Assembly (NCBI GenBank): GCA_023415035.1
Contig: JAEZLX010000234.1
Coordinates: 1 to 13,615, forward strand
Source of the DNA: Pseudomonadota bacterium
GTDB taxonomy: Bacteria; Pseudomonadota; Gammaproteobacteria; Burkholderiales; Burkholderiaceae_C
Direction: 5' to 3'
DNA: 13,615 nucleotides
In this document: one piece after another, positions 1 through 6,491 of the stretch
Position numbering within the stretch: the first letter of the stretch is position 1
Layout of the letters: the number at the start of each line of letters is the position of its first letter
Notes under the pieces: model-generated
Seen by the model: the letters and a program-made list of their open reading frames with translations, nothing else
Told to the model about the DNA's origin: nothing
Database searches by the model: none
Translations under genes and position numbers: made by a program

Positions 1-1
1 C

Positions 2-2002
2 TTCATCGAGATCAGGAACCACGTGTTCATGCAGTTCGAGATGCACGAGGACGGCTCCGTGACGCCGCTGCCCGCGCCCTGCGTGGACACCGGCATGGGC
101 CTGGAGCGCATCGCCGCCATCCTGCAGGGCGTGCACAGCAACTACGAGATCGACCTGTTCGACCGGCTGATCAAGGCCGCCGCGCGCGAGACCGGCTGCA
201 CGGATCTGGGCAACCCCTCGCTCAAGGTCATCGCCGACCACATCCGTGCCACGGCCTTCCTGGTCAGCGACGGCGTGATTCCCTCCAACGAAGGTCGCGG
301 CTACGTGCAGCGCCGCATCGTCCGCCGCGCCATCCGCCACGGCTACAAGCTCGGCCGCAAGGCGCCGTTCTTCCACAAGCTGGTGGCCGACCTGGTCGAG
401 CTGATGGGCGACGCCTATCCCAACCTGCGTGCCCAGGCCCAGCGCATCACCGATGTGCTCAAGGCCGAAGAAGAGCGCTTCTACGAGACGCTGGCCCACG
501 GCATGGACATCCTCGACAGTGCCCTGGCCGACGGCACGAAGGTGCTGCCGGGCGATGTGGCCTTCAAGCTGCACGACACCTACGGCTTCCCGCTGGACCT
601 GACCAACGACGTCTGCCGCGAGCGTGGTGTCGGCGTGGACGAGGCCGGGTTCAACGCGGCGATGGAAAAGCAGAAGGCACAGGCGCGTGCGGCCGGCAAG
701 TTCAAGATGGACAAGCTGCTGGACTACGACGGCGCCGGCAACACCTTCACGGGCTATGAATCGCTGCAGGAGCAGGCCAAGGTGGTGGCCCTGTACGTGG
801 ACGGTACGCCCGTGGCCGAACTCAAGGCGGGCCAGGACGGCGTCGTTGTGCTCGACACCACGCCGTTCTACGCCGAAAGCGGAGGCCAGGTGGGCGACCA
901 GGGCGTGATCAGCACGCCCACGGCCCGCTTTGACGTGGCCGATACCCAGAAAATCAAGGCCGACGTGTTCGGCCATCACGGCACCCTCTCGCAGGGCACG
1001 CTGGCCGTGGGCGACACCGTGACGGCGGCGGTCAACACCGAGCTGCGTGCCGCGACCGTGCGCAACCACAGCGCCACCCACCTGATGCACAAGGCCCTGC
1101 GCGAGGTGCTGGGCGACCACGTGCAGCAGAAGGGCTCCCTGGTCAACGCCGAACGCACGCGCTTTGACTTTGCGCACAACGCGCCGCTGACTGCCGAGCA
1201 GATCCGCCGCATCGAGGCCATCGTCAACGCCGAGGTGCTGGCCAACTCGTCCACCCAGGCTCGCCTGATGGACATCGAGTCGGCCAAGGCCACCGGGGCA
1301 ATGATGCTGTTCGGCGAGAAGTACGGCGACACCGTGCGCGTGCTCGACATCGGCACCAGCCGCGAACTGTGCGGTGGCACGCACGTGCAGCGCACCGGTG
1401 ACATCGGCCTGTTCAAGGTGGTGGCCGAAGGTGGCGTGGCCGCCGGCGTGCGCCGCATCGAGGCGGTGACCGGCACCAACGCGCTGGCCTATCTGCAGCA
1501 GCTGGAATCGACCGTGGAAGAGGCGGCCGGCGTGCTCAAGGCGCCGACCACCGAGCTGACCGGCCGCGTTGGCCAGGTGCTGGAACAGGTGAAGGCACTG
1601 GAGAAGGAAATCGCCGCGCTCAAGAGCAAGCTGGCTTCCAGCCAGGGCGACGAGCTGGCGGGCCAGTCCGTGGAGGTCAAGGGCCTGAAGGTGCTGGCCG
1701 CACGCCTGGACGGCGCCGACGCCAAGACCCTGCGCGAGACCATGGACCAGCTCAAGAACAAGCTCAAGACGGCCGTCATTGTGCTGGCTGCCGTCGATGG
1801 TGCCAAGGTGCAGCTGGCGGCCGGCGTCACCGCCGACAGCACGGGCAAGGTCAAGGCCGGCGAGCTGGTCAACTTTGTCGCCCAGCAAGTGGGCGGCAAG
1901 GGCGGCGGCAAGCCGGACATGGCCATGGCCGGTGGCACCGACGCGGCGGCCCTGCCGGCCGCGCTGGCGAGCGTGCAGGCCTGGGTGGCCGAACGCGCCT
2001 GA
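2..2002 (+). CDS. alaS: Alanyl-tRNA synthetase, 5' end missing
   Basis: Charges tRNA-Ala with alanine in the cytoplasm. The reading frame is open from base 2, so the N-terminal part of the catalytic domain is outside the window; 666 residues remain of a family usually near 870-880. Visible in order: the end of the class II aminoacylation core (VFMQFE, then DTGMGLERIAAILQ), the helical tRNA-recognition region, the editing domain with the HxxxH zinc/editing motif (His codons 1067-1069 and 1079-1081), its partner CGGTH (Cys codon 1370-1372, His 1382-1384), a coiled-coil-like stretch (about 1500-1650), and the glycine-rich C-Ala/DHHA1 tail (GGKGGGKPDMAMAGG, about 1891-1935). An internal GTG at 23 is not a real start because the frame continues upstream with family-like sequence. 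One oddity is an Arg codon (AGG, 14-16) where the family motif EIWN has Trp. A TlpA-like gene follows after 5 bases. The identification is secure. Confidence 0.97.
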   Translation, partial: FIEIRNHVFMQFEMHEDGSVTPLPAPCVDTGMGLERIAAILQGVHSNYEIDLFDRLIKAAARETGCTDLGNPSLKVIADHIRATAFLVSDGVIPSNEGRGYVQRRIVRRAIRHGYKLGRKAPFFHKLVADLVELMGDAYPNLRAQAQRITDVLKAEEERFYETLAHGMDILDSALADGTKVLPGDVAFKLHDTYGFPLDLTNDVCRERGVGVDEAGFNAAMEKQKAQARAAGKFKMDKLLDYDGAGNTFTGYESLQEQAKVVALYVDGTPVAELKAGQDGVVVLDTTPFYAESGGQVGDQGVISTPTARFDVADTQKIKADVFGHHGTLSQGTLAVGDTVTAAVNTELRAATVRNHSATHLMHKALREVLGDHVQQKGSLVNAERTRFDFAHNAPLTAEQIRRIEAIVNAEVLANSSTQARLMDIESAKATGAMMLFGEKYGDTVRVLDIGTSRELCGGTHVQRTGDIGLFKVVAEGGVAAGVRRIEAVTGTNALAYLQQLESTVEEAAGVLKAPTTELTGRVGQVLEQVKALEKEIAALKSKLASSQGDELAGQSVEVKGLKVLAARLDGADAKTLRETMDQLKNKLKTAVIVLAAVDGAKVQLAAGVTADSTGKVKAGELVNFVAQQVGGKGGGKPDMAMAGGTDAAALPAALASVQAWVAERA

Positions 2003-2007
2003 CGACC

Positions 2008-2562
2008 ATGGCCAACACCCTGTCCCATCGCCGGCAGGTCCTGCGGATGCTGGGTCTGGCGGCGACGGGTCTGGCCGCGCGAGCGTTGCGCGCGCAGGGC
2101 CAGGAGGCGTTGCCCGGGGTGGACAAGGCCGACTGGCCCGCCGGCCAGCCCACGCCCGCCTTGCGGGCGCCCGATCTGCAGGGCCGCATGACGGACCTGG
2201 CGTCGCTGCGTGGCAAGGTGGTTCTGGTCAACTTCTGGGCCAGCTGGTGTGCGCCGTGCCGGGTGGAGATGCCCCTGCTGCAGGCCGTGCCCGAGGTGCT
2301 CGGCGAAGACCGCGTGGCTGTTCTCGCGATCAACTTCAAGGAGTCGCCGCGGACGGTGACCCGCTTCGTGACGTCCCAGCAATGGCAGGTGTCCGTGCTG
2401 CTCGATCCGCCGGGTGAGGTGGCCCGGGCCTGGGGCGTGAAGGTCTTTCCGACCACTTTCCTGATCGATCCGCAAGGGCAGGTCAGGCACGTGGTCCGGG
2501 GCGAGGTGGACTGGAGCCAGTCCGTGGCCCTGGACTGGGTGGAGCGCCTCGCGAAGCACTGA
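2008..2562 (+). CDS. TlpA/ResA-like thioredoxin-fold protein, exported
   Basis: A 184-residue protein of the TlpA-like disulfide reductase family, probably acting on protein disulfides on the periplasmic side. Residues 1-30 look like a Tat signal: a twin arginine (HRRQVLRML, 7-14), an alanine/leucine-rich core and a possible signal-peptidase site near ARA/LRA-Q. The thioredoxin fold follows, with the strand VVLVNFWASW, the redox motif WCAPC (80-84; Cys81 and Cys84) and the cis-proline loop FPTTF (Pro148). The ATG at 2008 is only 5 bases after the alaS stop, with no clear Shine-Dalgarno sequence, so it is probably read through from alaS transcription. TlpA-type proteins often serve cytochrome c maturation or redox homeostasis. 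No such partner is in this window, so the substrate is unknown. The protein is not long enough to carry the extra DsbD-like membrane domains. Family is confident; precise role is not. Confidence 0.9.
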   Translation: MANTLSHRRQVLRMLGLAATGLAARALRAQGQEALPGVDKADWPAGQPTPALRAPDLQGRMTDLASLRGKVVLVNFWASWCAPCRVEMPLLQAVPEVLGEDRVAVLAINFKESPRTVTRFVTSQQWQVSVLLDPPGEVARAWGVKVFPTTFLIDPQGQVRHVVRGEVDWSQSVALDWVERLAKH

Positions 2563-2610
2563 CGGCGCAAGCCGCCTACCGGTTATTCTTTTTTTCCCGT
2601 GAGCCGTTTG

Positions 2611-2641
2611 CCGCGCCCTGTGTGCGCGGACAGGCTTTTTT
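2611..2641 (+). terminator. Candidate intrinsic terminator or attenuator after the alaS-tlpA pair
   Basis: A six-base-pair GC stem (CCGCGC, 2611-2616, with GCGCGG, 2624-2629; loop of 7) is followed six bases later by six T (2636-2641). A competing five-pair stem (CCTGT 2617-2621 with ACAGG 2630-2634) would place the T run one base from the stem, closer to a classical terminator. It lies in a 105-base gap and ends about 27 bases before the transglutaminase ATG, so it could end alaS-tlpA transcripts or attenuate read-through into the next gene. A second T run (seven T, 2589-2595) lies upstream with only a weak GNRA-type hairpin (CGGC-GCAA-GCCG, 2563-2574) before it. Confidence 0.4.
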
Positions 2642-2667
2642 CTCTGATCTGAACAGGAGTTCTCTGC

Positions 2668-3789
2668 ATGAACCAGGATCGCCGCCATTTCCTGCGCTGT
2701 GCTGCCGCGACCGCGGCCGTCAGCGCCATCACCTTGCCTGCGGGCCACGCCTGGGCCCAGCCGTCGGAGCAACGCCGCTTTGCCCCTGAGCCGGGAGACT
2801 GGCGCACCTTCGATGTGACCACCCGTGTGGACATTGCCTTCCCCGAGGGGCAGACCCAGGTCTGGCTGCCGGTGCCCTCGATCGAGAGCGACTGGCAGCA
2901 GTCGCTGACCAGCAGCTTCCAGACCAATGGCACGGCACGCTTCGTCGAGGACGGCCTGTATGGCCTGCGGATGCTGCACGTGAGCTTCGAGAAGTCGGGT
3001 GCCACGCCTTTTGTGGAGCTGACCAGCCGCGTGCAGACGCGCAACCGCAAGGCCGATCTCGCCCGGCGCGGCGACGTGCCGGCTGCCGACGCCGCGACGC
3101 TGCGCTTCTGGACCCGGCCCACGCGCCTGCTGCCCACCGATGGCATCGTGCGCGAGACCGCGCTCACGGCCACGAAGGGCGCGCGCACCGACCGCGAGAA
3201 GGTGCGCGCGATCTATGACTGGGTGGTGGCCAATACCTACCGTGAACCCAAGGTGCGCGGCTGCGGCGAAGGCGACATCAAGACCATGCTGGAAACCGGC
3301 AACCTGGGCGGCAAGTGCGCCGACCTGAATGCCATCTTCGTGGGTCTGTGCCGCGCCGCGGGCGTGCCGGCGCGCGACGTGTATGGCCTGCGCCTGGCCC
3401 CGTCGGCCTTCGGCTACAAGGAGCTCGGCGCCAACTCCGCCAGCCTCAAGGGCGCCCAGCACTGCCGTGCCGAGGTGTACCTGGCCGATCTGGGCTGGGT
3501 GGCGATGGACCCGGCCGATGTGGCCAAGGTGCAGCGCCAGGAAACGGCCGAATGGATCAAGACCACCGACCACCCGGTGGTCGCGCCCGTCAACCGCGCC
3601 CTGTACGGCGGCTGGGAAGGCAACTGGGTGGGCTGGAACATGGGTCACGACCTGGCGCTGCCCGGCGCGCAAGGCCCGGAGCTTGGGTTCCTGATGTACC
3701 CGGTGGCCGAAACCGGTGGCCAGCGTATCGACTCCTACAACCCGGACGACTTCAAGTACCAGATCAGCGCGCGCGAAATCACCGCCTGA
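2668..3789 (+). CDS. Tat-exported transglutaminase-like cysteine protein
   Basis: A 373-residue protein with a transglutaminase-like (papain-fold) domain, predicted periplasmic. The start is set by AGGAG at 2655-2659, eight bases before the ATG. Residues 4-10 (DRRHFLR) match the Tat twin-arginine consensus, followed by an alanine-rich core and a likely cleavage site at AWA-Q (28-31). An N-terminal beta-rich region (about 45-150) precedes the catalytic domain. The triad is visible: Cys217 in GGKCADLN, His265 in QHCRAEV, and Asp281 in WVAMDPAD. Bacterial members can be transglutaminases, proteases or amidases, and the substrate cannot be read from sequence. The last ~90 residues (tryptophan/glycine-rich, around 310-330) look like a family-specific tail. 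It is on the same strand as the TlpA-like gene but probably separately expressed, given the 105-base gap and candidate terminator. Its stop abuts the stop of the opposing gene. Confidence 0.9.
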   Translation: MNQDRRHFLRCAAATAAVSAITLPAGHAWAQPSEQRRFAPEPGDWRTFDVTTRVDIAFPEGQTQVWLPVPSIESDWQQSLTSSFQTNGTARFVEDGLYGLRMLHVSFEKSGATPFVELTSRVQTRNRKADLARRGDVPAADAATLRFWTRPTRLLPTDGIVRETALTATKGARTDREKVRAIYDWVVANTYREPKVRGCGEGDIKTMLETGNLGGKCADLNAIFVGLCRAAGVPARDVYGLRLAPSAFGYKELGANSASLKGAQHCRAEVYLADLGWVAMDPADVAKVQRQETAEWIKTTDHPVVAPVNRALYGGWEGNWVGWNMGHDLALPGAQGPELGFLMYPVAETGGQRIDSYNPDDFKYQISAREITA

Positions 3790-3796
3790 TCAGGCG
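3783..3796. repeat. 14-bp perfect palindrome spanning two abutting convergent stop codons
   Basis: CGCCTGATCAGGCG reads identically on both strands. The plus-strand TGA (3787-3789) and the minus-strand TGA (3792-3790) meet exactly at its centre, each preceded by a GCC alanine codon. No spacer exists for a conventional terminator. The perfect inverted repeat has no loop as DNA; in RNA it would need to open a few central bases, leaving a stem of about five pairs and no T run. Confidence 0.7.
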
Positions 3797-4809
3797 CCCG
3801 GCCAGGCCAGCGCCAGCCGGCTTTCGAAACGGCGGGGCCGGCCTGTCACGGGGTCGGTGAACGCGATGCTGCGCGCCAGCAGCCGCAGGGGGGCGGCGTA
3901 GTCTTCGGGCTCGCCGGGCCCCCGGCGGACCATGGGGTAGAACTGGTCGCCGGCGATGGGCAGGCCCAGCCCGTTCATGTGCACGCGCAGCTGGTGCCGC
4001 TTGCCGGTAATCGGCTCCAGCGCGTATCTGGCCCAGCCGCCACGCCGCTCGGCCAGGGCAATGGTGGTTTCGCTGTTGGCCTCGCCGTCGGTTTCGATCA
4101 TGCGATAAAAGGCCGACGGATCCTCCTCGATCCGGCTGCGCCGAACGACGGGGAACTGGTGGTGTGACGCGCCTTCGGCGGGGCAGGGCGCGATCGCCTC
4201 GTAGGTCTTGTCCACCTGCCGCTCGCGGAACAACGCTTGGTAGGCGCCGCGATCCTGCGCGCGCACGCTGAAGAGCACCAGCCCGGCCGTCTCGCGGTCG
4301 ATGCGGTGGATGGGACTGAGGGTGTCGATGCCGGTGGCCTGCTTGAGCCGGACCAGCAAGGTTTCGCGAACGAACCGGCCCGTGGGCGTGACGGGCAGGA
4401 AGTGCGGCTTGTCCGCCACCAGCAGGTGCTCGTCCAGGTGGAGCACCTGCGCCTCGAAGGGCACGCGCTCTTCGTGGGGGAGGGTGCGCCAGTAATAGAG
4501 GCGCTGTCCGCCGCGGAAGGGCGCGTCGGGTGCAACCGGTTGGCCCGTCTCGTCCAGCACTTCGCCAACGCCCATGCGCCGGCACCATTCCTCGCGCGGC
4601 ACGGCCGGCAGGCGTTCGGCGAGGTAGTCGGCCATCGTCGGCCACGGACAGCCGTCTCCGGCAGCCGGCAGGGCGACGCAACTGGGCGAGATGCCGTCAC
4701 GGGTGGGGATGTGCGGGTTTTTGGGCGGGCGGGCCAAGGGCGGGAAGCGGGGGAGCGGGGAAACCGGTATTCTCTGCCCTTTCGCCTTCGCACGCGTCAT
4801 CTTCCTCAT
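3790..4809 (-). CDS. RluA-family RNA pseudouridine synthase
   Basis: Isomerises uridine to pseudouridine in rRNA or tRNA; the target base cannot be assigned from sequence. Numbered from the longest start (339 aa), the catalytic signature HRIDRETAGL lies at 168-177 with nucleophile Asp171, and the conserved C-terminal motif TGKRHQLRVHM at 268-278. Residues 74-108 (WCRRMGVGEVLDETG, then GGQRLYYWR) resemble a degenerate S4-like RNA-binding element. The start is uncertain. ATG at 4809 and ATG at 4800 are possible, and an in-frame TTG at 4737 would give a protein starting just before the conserved-looking PTRDGISPSC. The first ~30 residues are basic and proline-rich because the coding strand is C-rich opposite the G-run tract at 4715-4760, so they may not be real protein. 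It is convergent with the transglutaminase-like gene and divergent from the small lipoprotein gene. Confidence 0.9.
   Translation of the reverse strand: MRKMTRAKAKGQRIPVSPLPRFPPLARPPKNPHIPTRDGISPSCVALPAAGDGCPWPTMADYLAERLPAVPREEWCRRMGVGEVLDETGQPVAPDAPFRGGQRLYYWRTLPHEERVPFEAQVLHLDEHLLVADKPHFLPVTPTGRFVRETLLVRLKQATGIDTLSPIHRIDRETAGLVLFSVRAQDRGAYQALFRERQVDKTYEAIAPCPAEGASHHQFPVVRRSRIEEDPSAFYRMIETDGEANSETTIALAERRGGWARYALEPITGKRHQLRVHMNGLGLPIAGDQFYPMVRRGPGEPEDYAAPLRLLARSIAFTDPVTGRPRRFESRLALAWPGA
4715..4760 (+). other. Tandem G-run tract with two potential G-quadruplexes
   Basis: Eight runs of three or more G occur within 46 bases on the plus strand: 4715-4717, 4723-4725, 4727-4729, 4731-4733, 4738-4740, 4742-4744, 4749-4753 and 4757-4760. 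The first four fit the canonical G3+N1-7 pattern with loops of 5, 1 and 1, and the last four fit with loops of 1, 4 and 3. The tract lies inside the 5' end of the pseudouridine synthase frame, where it is the template strand, and 48 bases upstream of the lipoprotein ATG. Whether it folds is untested. Confidence 0.6.
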
Positions 4810-5059
4810 GCCAGCAGCTTACGCTACCGCACTGTCCGCCGTCGTCGTCCTTCGCCGTGTCGTACCGGTGATGCTGGCCTGCGGGTTGCTGCAGGGTTGT
4901 GCCGTGGTGGCCGTCGCCGATGTGGCAGCGTCTGCCGTGGTGGGGGTCACCGGGCTCGCGGTGGACGCTGCGGTCGGAACCGCGCGCGTCGGCGGCAAGC
5001 TCATCGGCGCGGGCGTCGATGCGGCGTTGGGGCCGGACGAATCTCCGGATGACGATTGA
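4808..5059 (+). CDS. Small predicted lipoprotein, function unknown
   Basis: An 83-residue protein read from ATG 4808. Two arginines (16-17) precede a hydrophobic core, and a lipobox-like LLQGC puts the lipidated Cys at residue 31. The mature part is about 50 residues of alanine/glycine/valine repeats (VADVAAS, VTGLAVDAAVG, GKLIGAGVDAALG) ending in an acidic tail (PDESPDDD). This resembles small uncharacterised proteobacterial lipoproteins. I know of no defined function. The ATG at 4871 would leave a signal peptide without a basic N-region, so 4808 is preferred even though no Shine-Dalgarno sequence is evident and the ATG overlaps the start of the divergent gene. The frame is open further upstream to 4691, but that extension carries no signal-like sequence. 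A TATTCT sequence at 4768-4773 is a weak -10 candidate. Confidence 0.65.
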   Translation: MPAAYATALSAVVVLRRVVPVMLACGLLQGCAVVAVADVAASAVVGVTGLAVDAAVGTARVGGKLIGAGVDAALGPDESPDDD

Positions 5060-5115
5060 ACCGCTCGTCGTCTCGCGGCGCAGGAAGGCATCGCGCGGCG
5101 GTTCATGGCCAGCCC

Positions 5116-5146
5116 TTGCACCATGACTGCAGGTGTATTTTTTAAT
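5116..5146 (+). promoter_or_regulatory. Possible sigma-70-type promoter of the solute-binding protein gene
   Basis: TTGCAC (5116-5121) is followed after 19 bases by TTTAAT (5141-5146), inside a conspicuous AT-rich island (about 5136-5165) in otherwise GC-rich DNA. The spacing is longer than the preferred 17 bases, so the exact elements are uncertain. The composition and position, upstream of a gene with no same-strand neighbour nearby, argue for a promoter somewhere here. Confidence 0.3.
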
Positions 5147-5166
5147 TAGAAAGATTTCAAATAGGG

Positions 5167-5198
5167 CCATCGGTGCGATGGGCGGTCCTATCGAGGAC
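5167..5198 (+). other. Two consecutive small hairpins in the leader of the solute-binding protein gene
   Basis: CCATCG (5167-5172) pairs with CGATGG (5176-5181) over a 3-base loop, and GTCCT (5185-5189) pairs with AGGAC (5194-5198) over a 4-base loop. Both would lie in the transcribed leader if the promoter is near 5116-5146. I recognise no known riboswitch. Short stems of this kind also arise by chance. Confidence 0.3.
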
Positions 5199-5262
5199 GC
5201 GAATGTTGCTCCAAGCGGACCCGTGCTGGATAGCATTTGTTCCATCTTTGATGGGAGTCTCC

Positions 5263-6420
5263 GTGACACGTCACCGCACTACCGTCTACCGTGGCCTGAC
5301 CCGCCGTGCCTTTGCCAGTGGCCTCGCCGGGGCCGCCACACTCTCGGTGCCTGCGCTGCGAGCGCAGTCTTCCGATCACATCGTGCTGGGCCAGTCGGCC
5401 GCCTTCACCGGCGCGGCCGCCCAGCTGGGCATCCAGTTCCATGCGGGGGCCAAGCTGTTCTTCGACCAGCACAACGCCCGGGGCGGGGGGAGGGTCCGGG
5501 TCGATATCGAGCAGATGGATGACGGCTACGAGCCGGACCGCTGCGCCGAGAACACCCGCAAGTTGCTGGACAGGGATGTGTTCGCGCTGTTCGGTTATAT
5601 CGGCACGCCCACCAGCGAGGCGGCGCTGCCGATGGCGACCAGGGCCGGGGTGCCGTTCATCGCTCCGTTCACCGGCGCGATGTCGCTGCGACAGCCCTTC
5701 AACCGCCTGGCTTTTCACCTGCGAGCCTCGTACAACGACGAAACCGAGCTGATCGTCAGGAACCTGGTCAACCTGGGGTTGACGCGGGTGGCGGTGTTCC
5801 ACCAGAACGATGCGTACGGCCAGGCCGGTCTGGATGGCACGGTGCTGGCGCTCGCCACCCGCGGTCTCAAGCCGGTGGCCACCGCCACGGTCGAGCGCAA
5901 CAGCGTGGATGTGGCGGCAGCCGTGGCCACCATCAACGCATCCCAGCCTCAGGCAGTGGTGCAGATCAGCGCCTACAAGTCATGTGCGGCGTACATCCGC
6001 GCCGCGCGCAAGGCCGGCTACGGAGGGAGCTTCTACAACGTGTCTTTCGTGGGCACGCAGGCACTGGCTGACGAGCTCGGCAAGGACGGCGCCGGTGTGG
6101 TGGTGTCTCAGGTGGTGCCCAATCCGTTCAGCACGGCCAAGCCCATCACCCGCGAGTTCCTGAGCGCCATTGCCAAGGGCGGCAACAAGGTGCAACCCAA
6201 CTTCTCCAGTCTCGAGGGCTATCTCGCCGCCAGGCTCGTGGCAGAGGGCTTGCGACGAGCGGGCGGGCGTCTCGACCGCGACGCCCTGATCAGCGGACTG
6301 GAGGCGATCGGCGAAACCTCGTTCGAAGGTTATGCCGTCTCCCTCGGGCCGCAGGACCATGTGGCCTCGTCGTTTGTCGAGCTATCGATGCTGACCGGCG
6401 ACGGCAAGGTCCGGACCTGA
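5263..6420 (+). CDS. LivK-type ABC transporter solute-binding protein, Tat-exported, orphan
   Basis: A periplasmic binding protein of the branched-chain amino acid/amide family (Peripla_BP_6 type), 385 residues from GTG 5263. That start is chosen because GGGAG (5253-5257) lies five bases upstream and the Tat signal follows directly; ATG 5251 would add four residues but has no ribosome binding site. The signal has a twin arginine (LTRRAF, 12-17), an alanine-rich core and a likely cleavage site at LRA-Q (32-35). The type I binding fold shows family landmarks: GQSAAFTG (43-50), GYIGTPTSEAALP (111-123), the hinge-region QNDAYGQAGLDG (181-192) and NFSSLEGYLAARL (313-325). No permease or ATPase gene is next to it, so it must use a transporter encoded elsewhere or act as a sensor/scavenger. 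The ligand is unknown; neighbours give no clue. Confidence 0.92.
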   Translation: MTRHRTTVYRGLTRRAFASGLAGAATLSVPALRAQSSDHIVLGQSAAFTGAAAQLGIQFHAGAKLFFDQHNARGGGRVRVDIEQMDDGYEPDRCAENTRKLLDRDVFALFGYIGTPTSEAALPMATRAGVPFIAPFTGAMSLRQPFNRLAFHLRASYNDETELIVRNLVNLGLTRVAVFHQNDAYGQAGLDGTVLALATRGLKPVATATVERNSVDVAAAVATINASQPQAVVQISAYKSCAAYIRAARKAGYGGSFYNVSFVGTQALADELGKDGAGVVVSQVVPNPFSTAKPITREFLSAIAKGGNKVQPNFSSLEGYLAARLVAEGLRRAGGRLDRDALISGLEAIGETSFEGYAVSLGPQDHVASSFVELSMLTGDGKVRT

Positions 6421-6427
6421 TCGGGCG

Positions 6428-6488
6428 TCAGCCGCCGGGCTGGGCATTCCGGGTCCGGAAGGGCCCGGAAGATGATCCAGGCGGCTGA
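6428..6488. terminator. Nested inverted repeats between convergent genes, candidate bidirectional terminator
   Basis: In the 71-base gap between the solute-binding protein stop and the trmB stop, TCAGCCGCC (6428-6436) pairs with GGCGGCTGA (6480-6488). Inside it, TTCCGGG (6447-6453) pairs with CCCGGAA (6464-6470) over a 10-base loop. There is no T run on either strand, so this would be a structure-only or weak terminator serving both converging transcripts. Confidence 0.4.
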
Positions 6489-6491
6489 TGC

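Noticed and set aside
1489..3672. A 727-residue open frame on the minus strand
   Set aside because: It runs antisense to alaS, the TlpA-like gene and the transglutaminase-like gene, all with clear catalytic motifs. Its translation is a His/Arg/Gly-rich low-complexity sequence without any recognisable domain, as expected of a shadow in GC-rich DNA.
5173..5262. ATG 5173 as start of the solute-binding protein
   Set aside because: The extra 30 residues precede a clear Tat signal and have no ribosome binding site; GTG 5263 has GGGAG five bases upstream.
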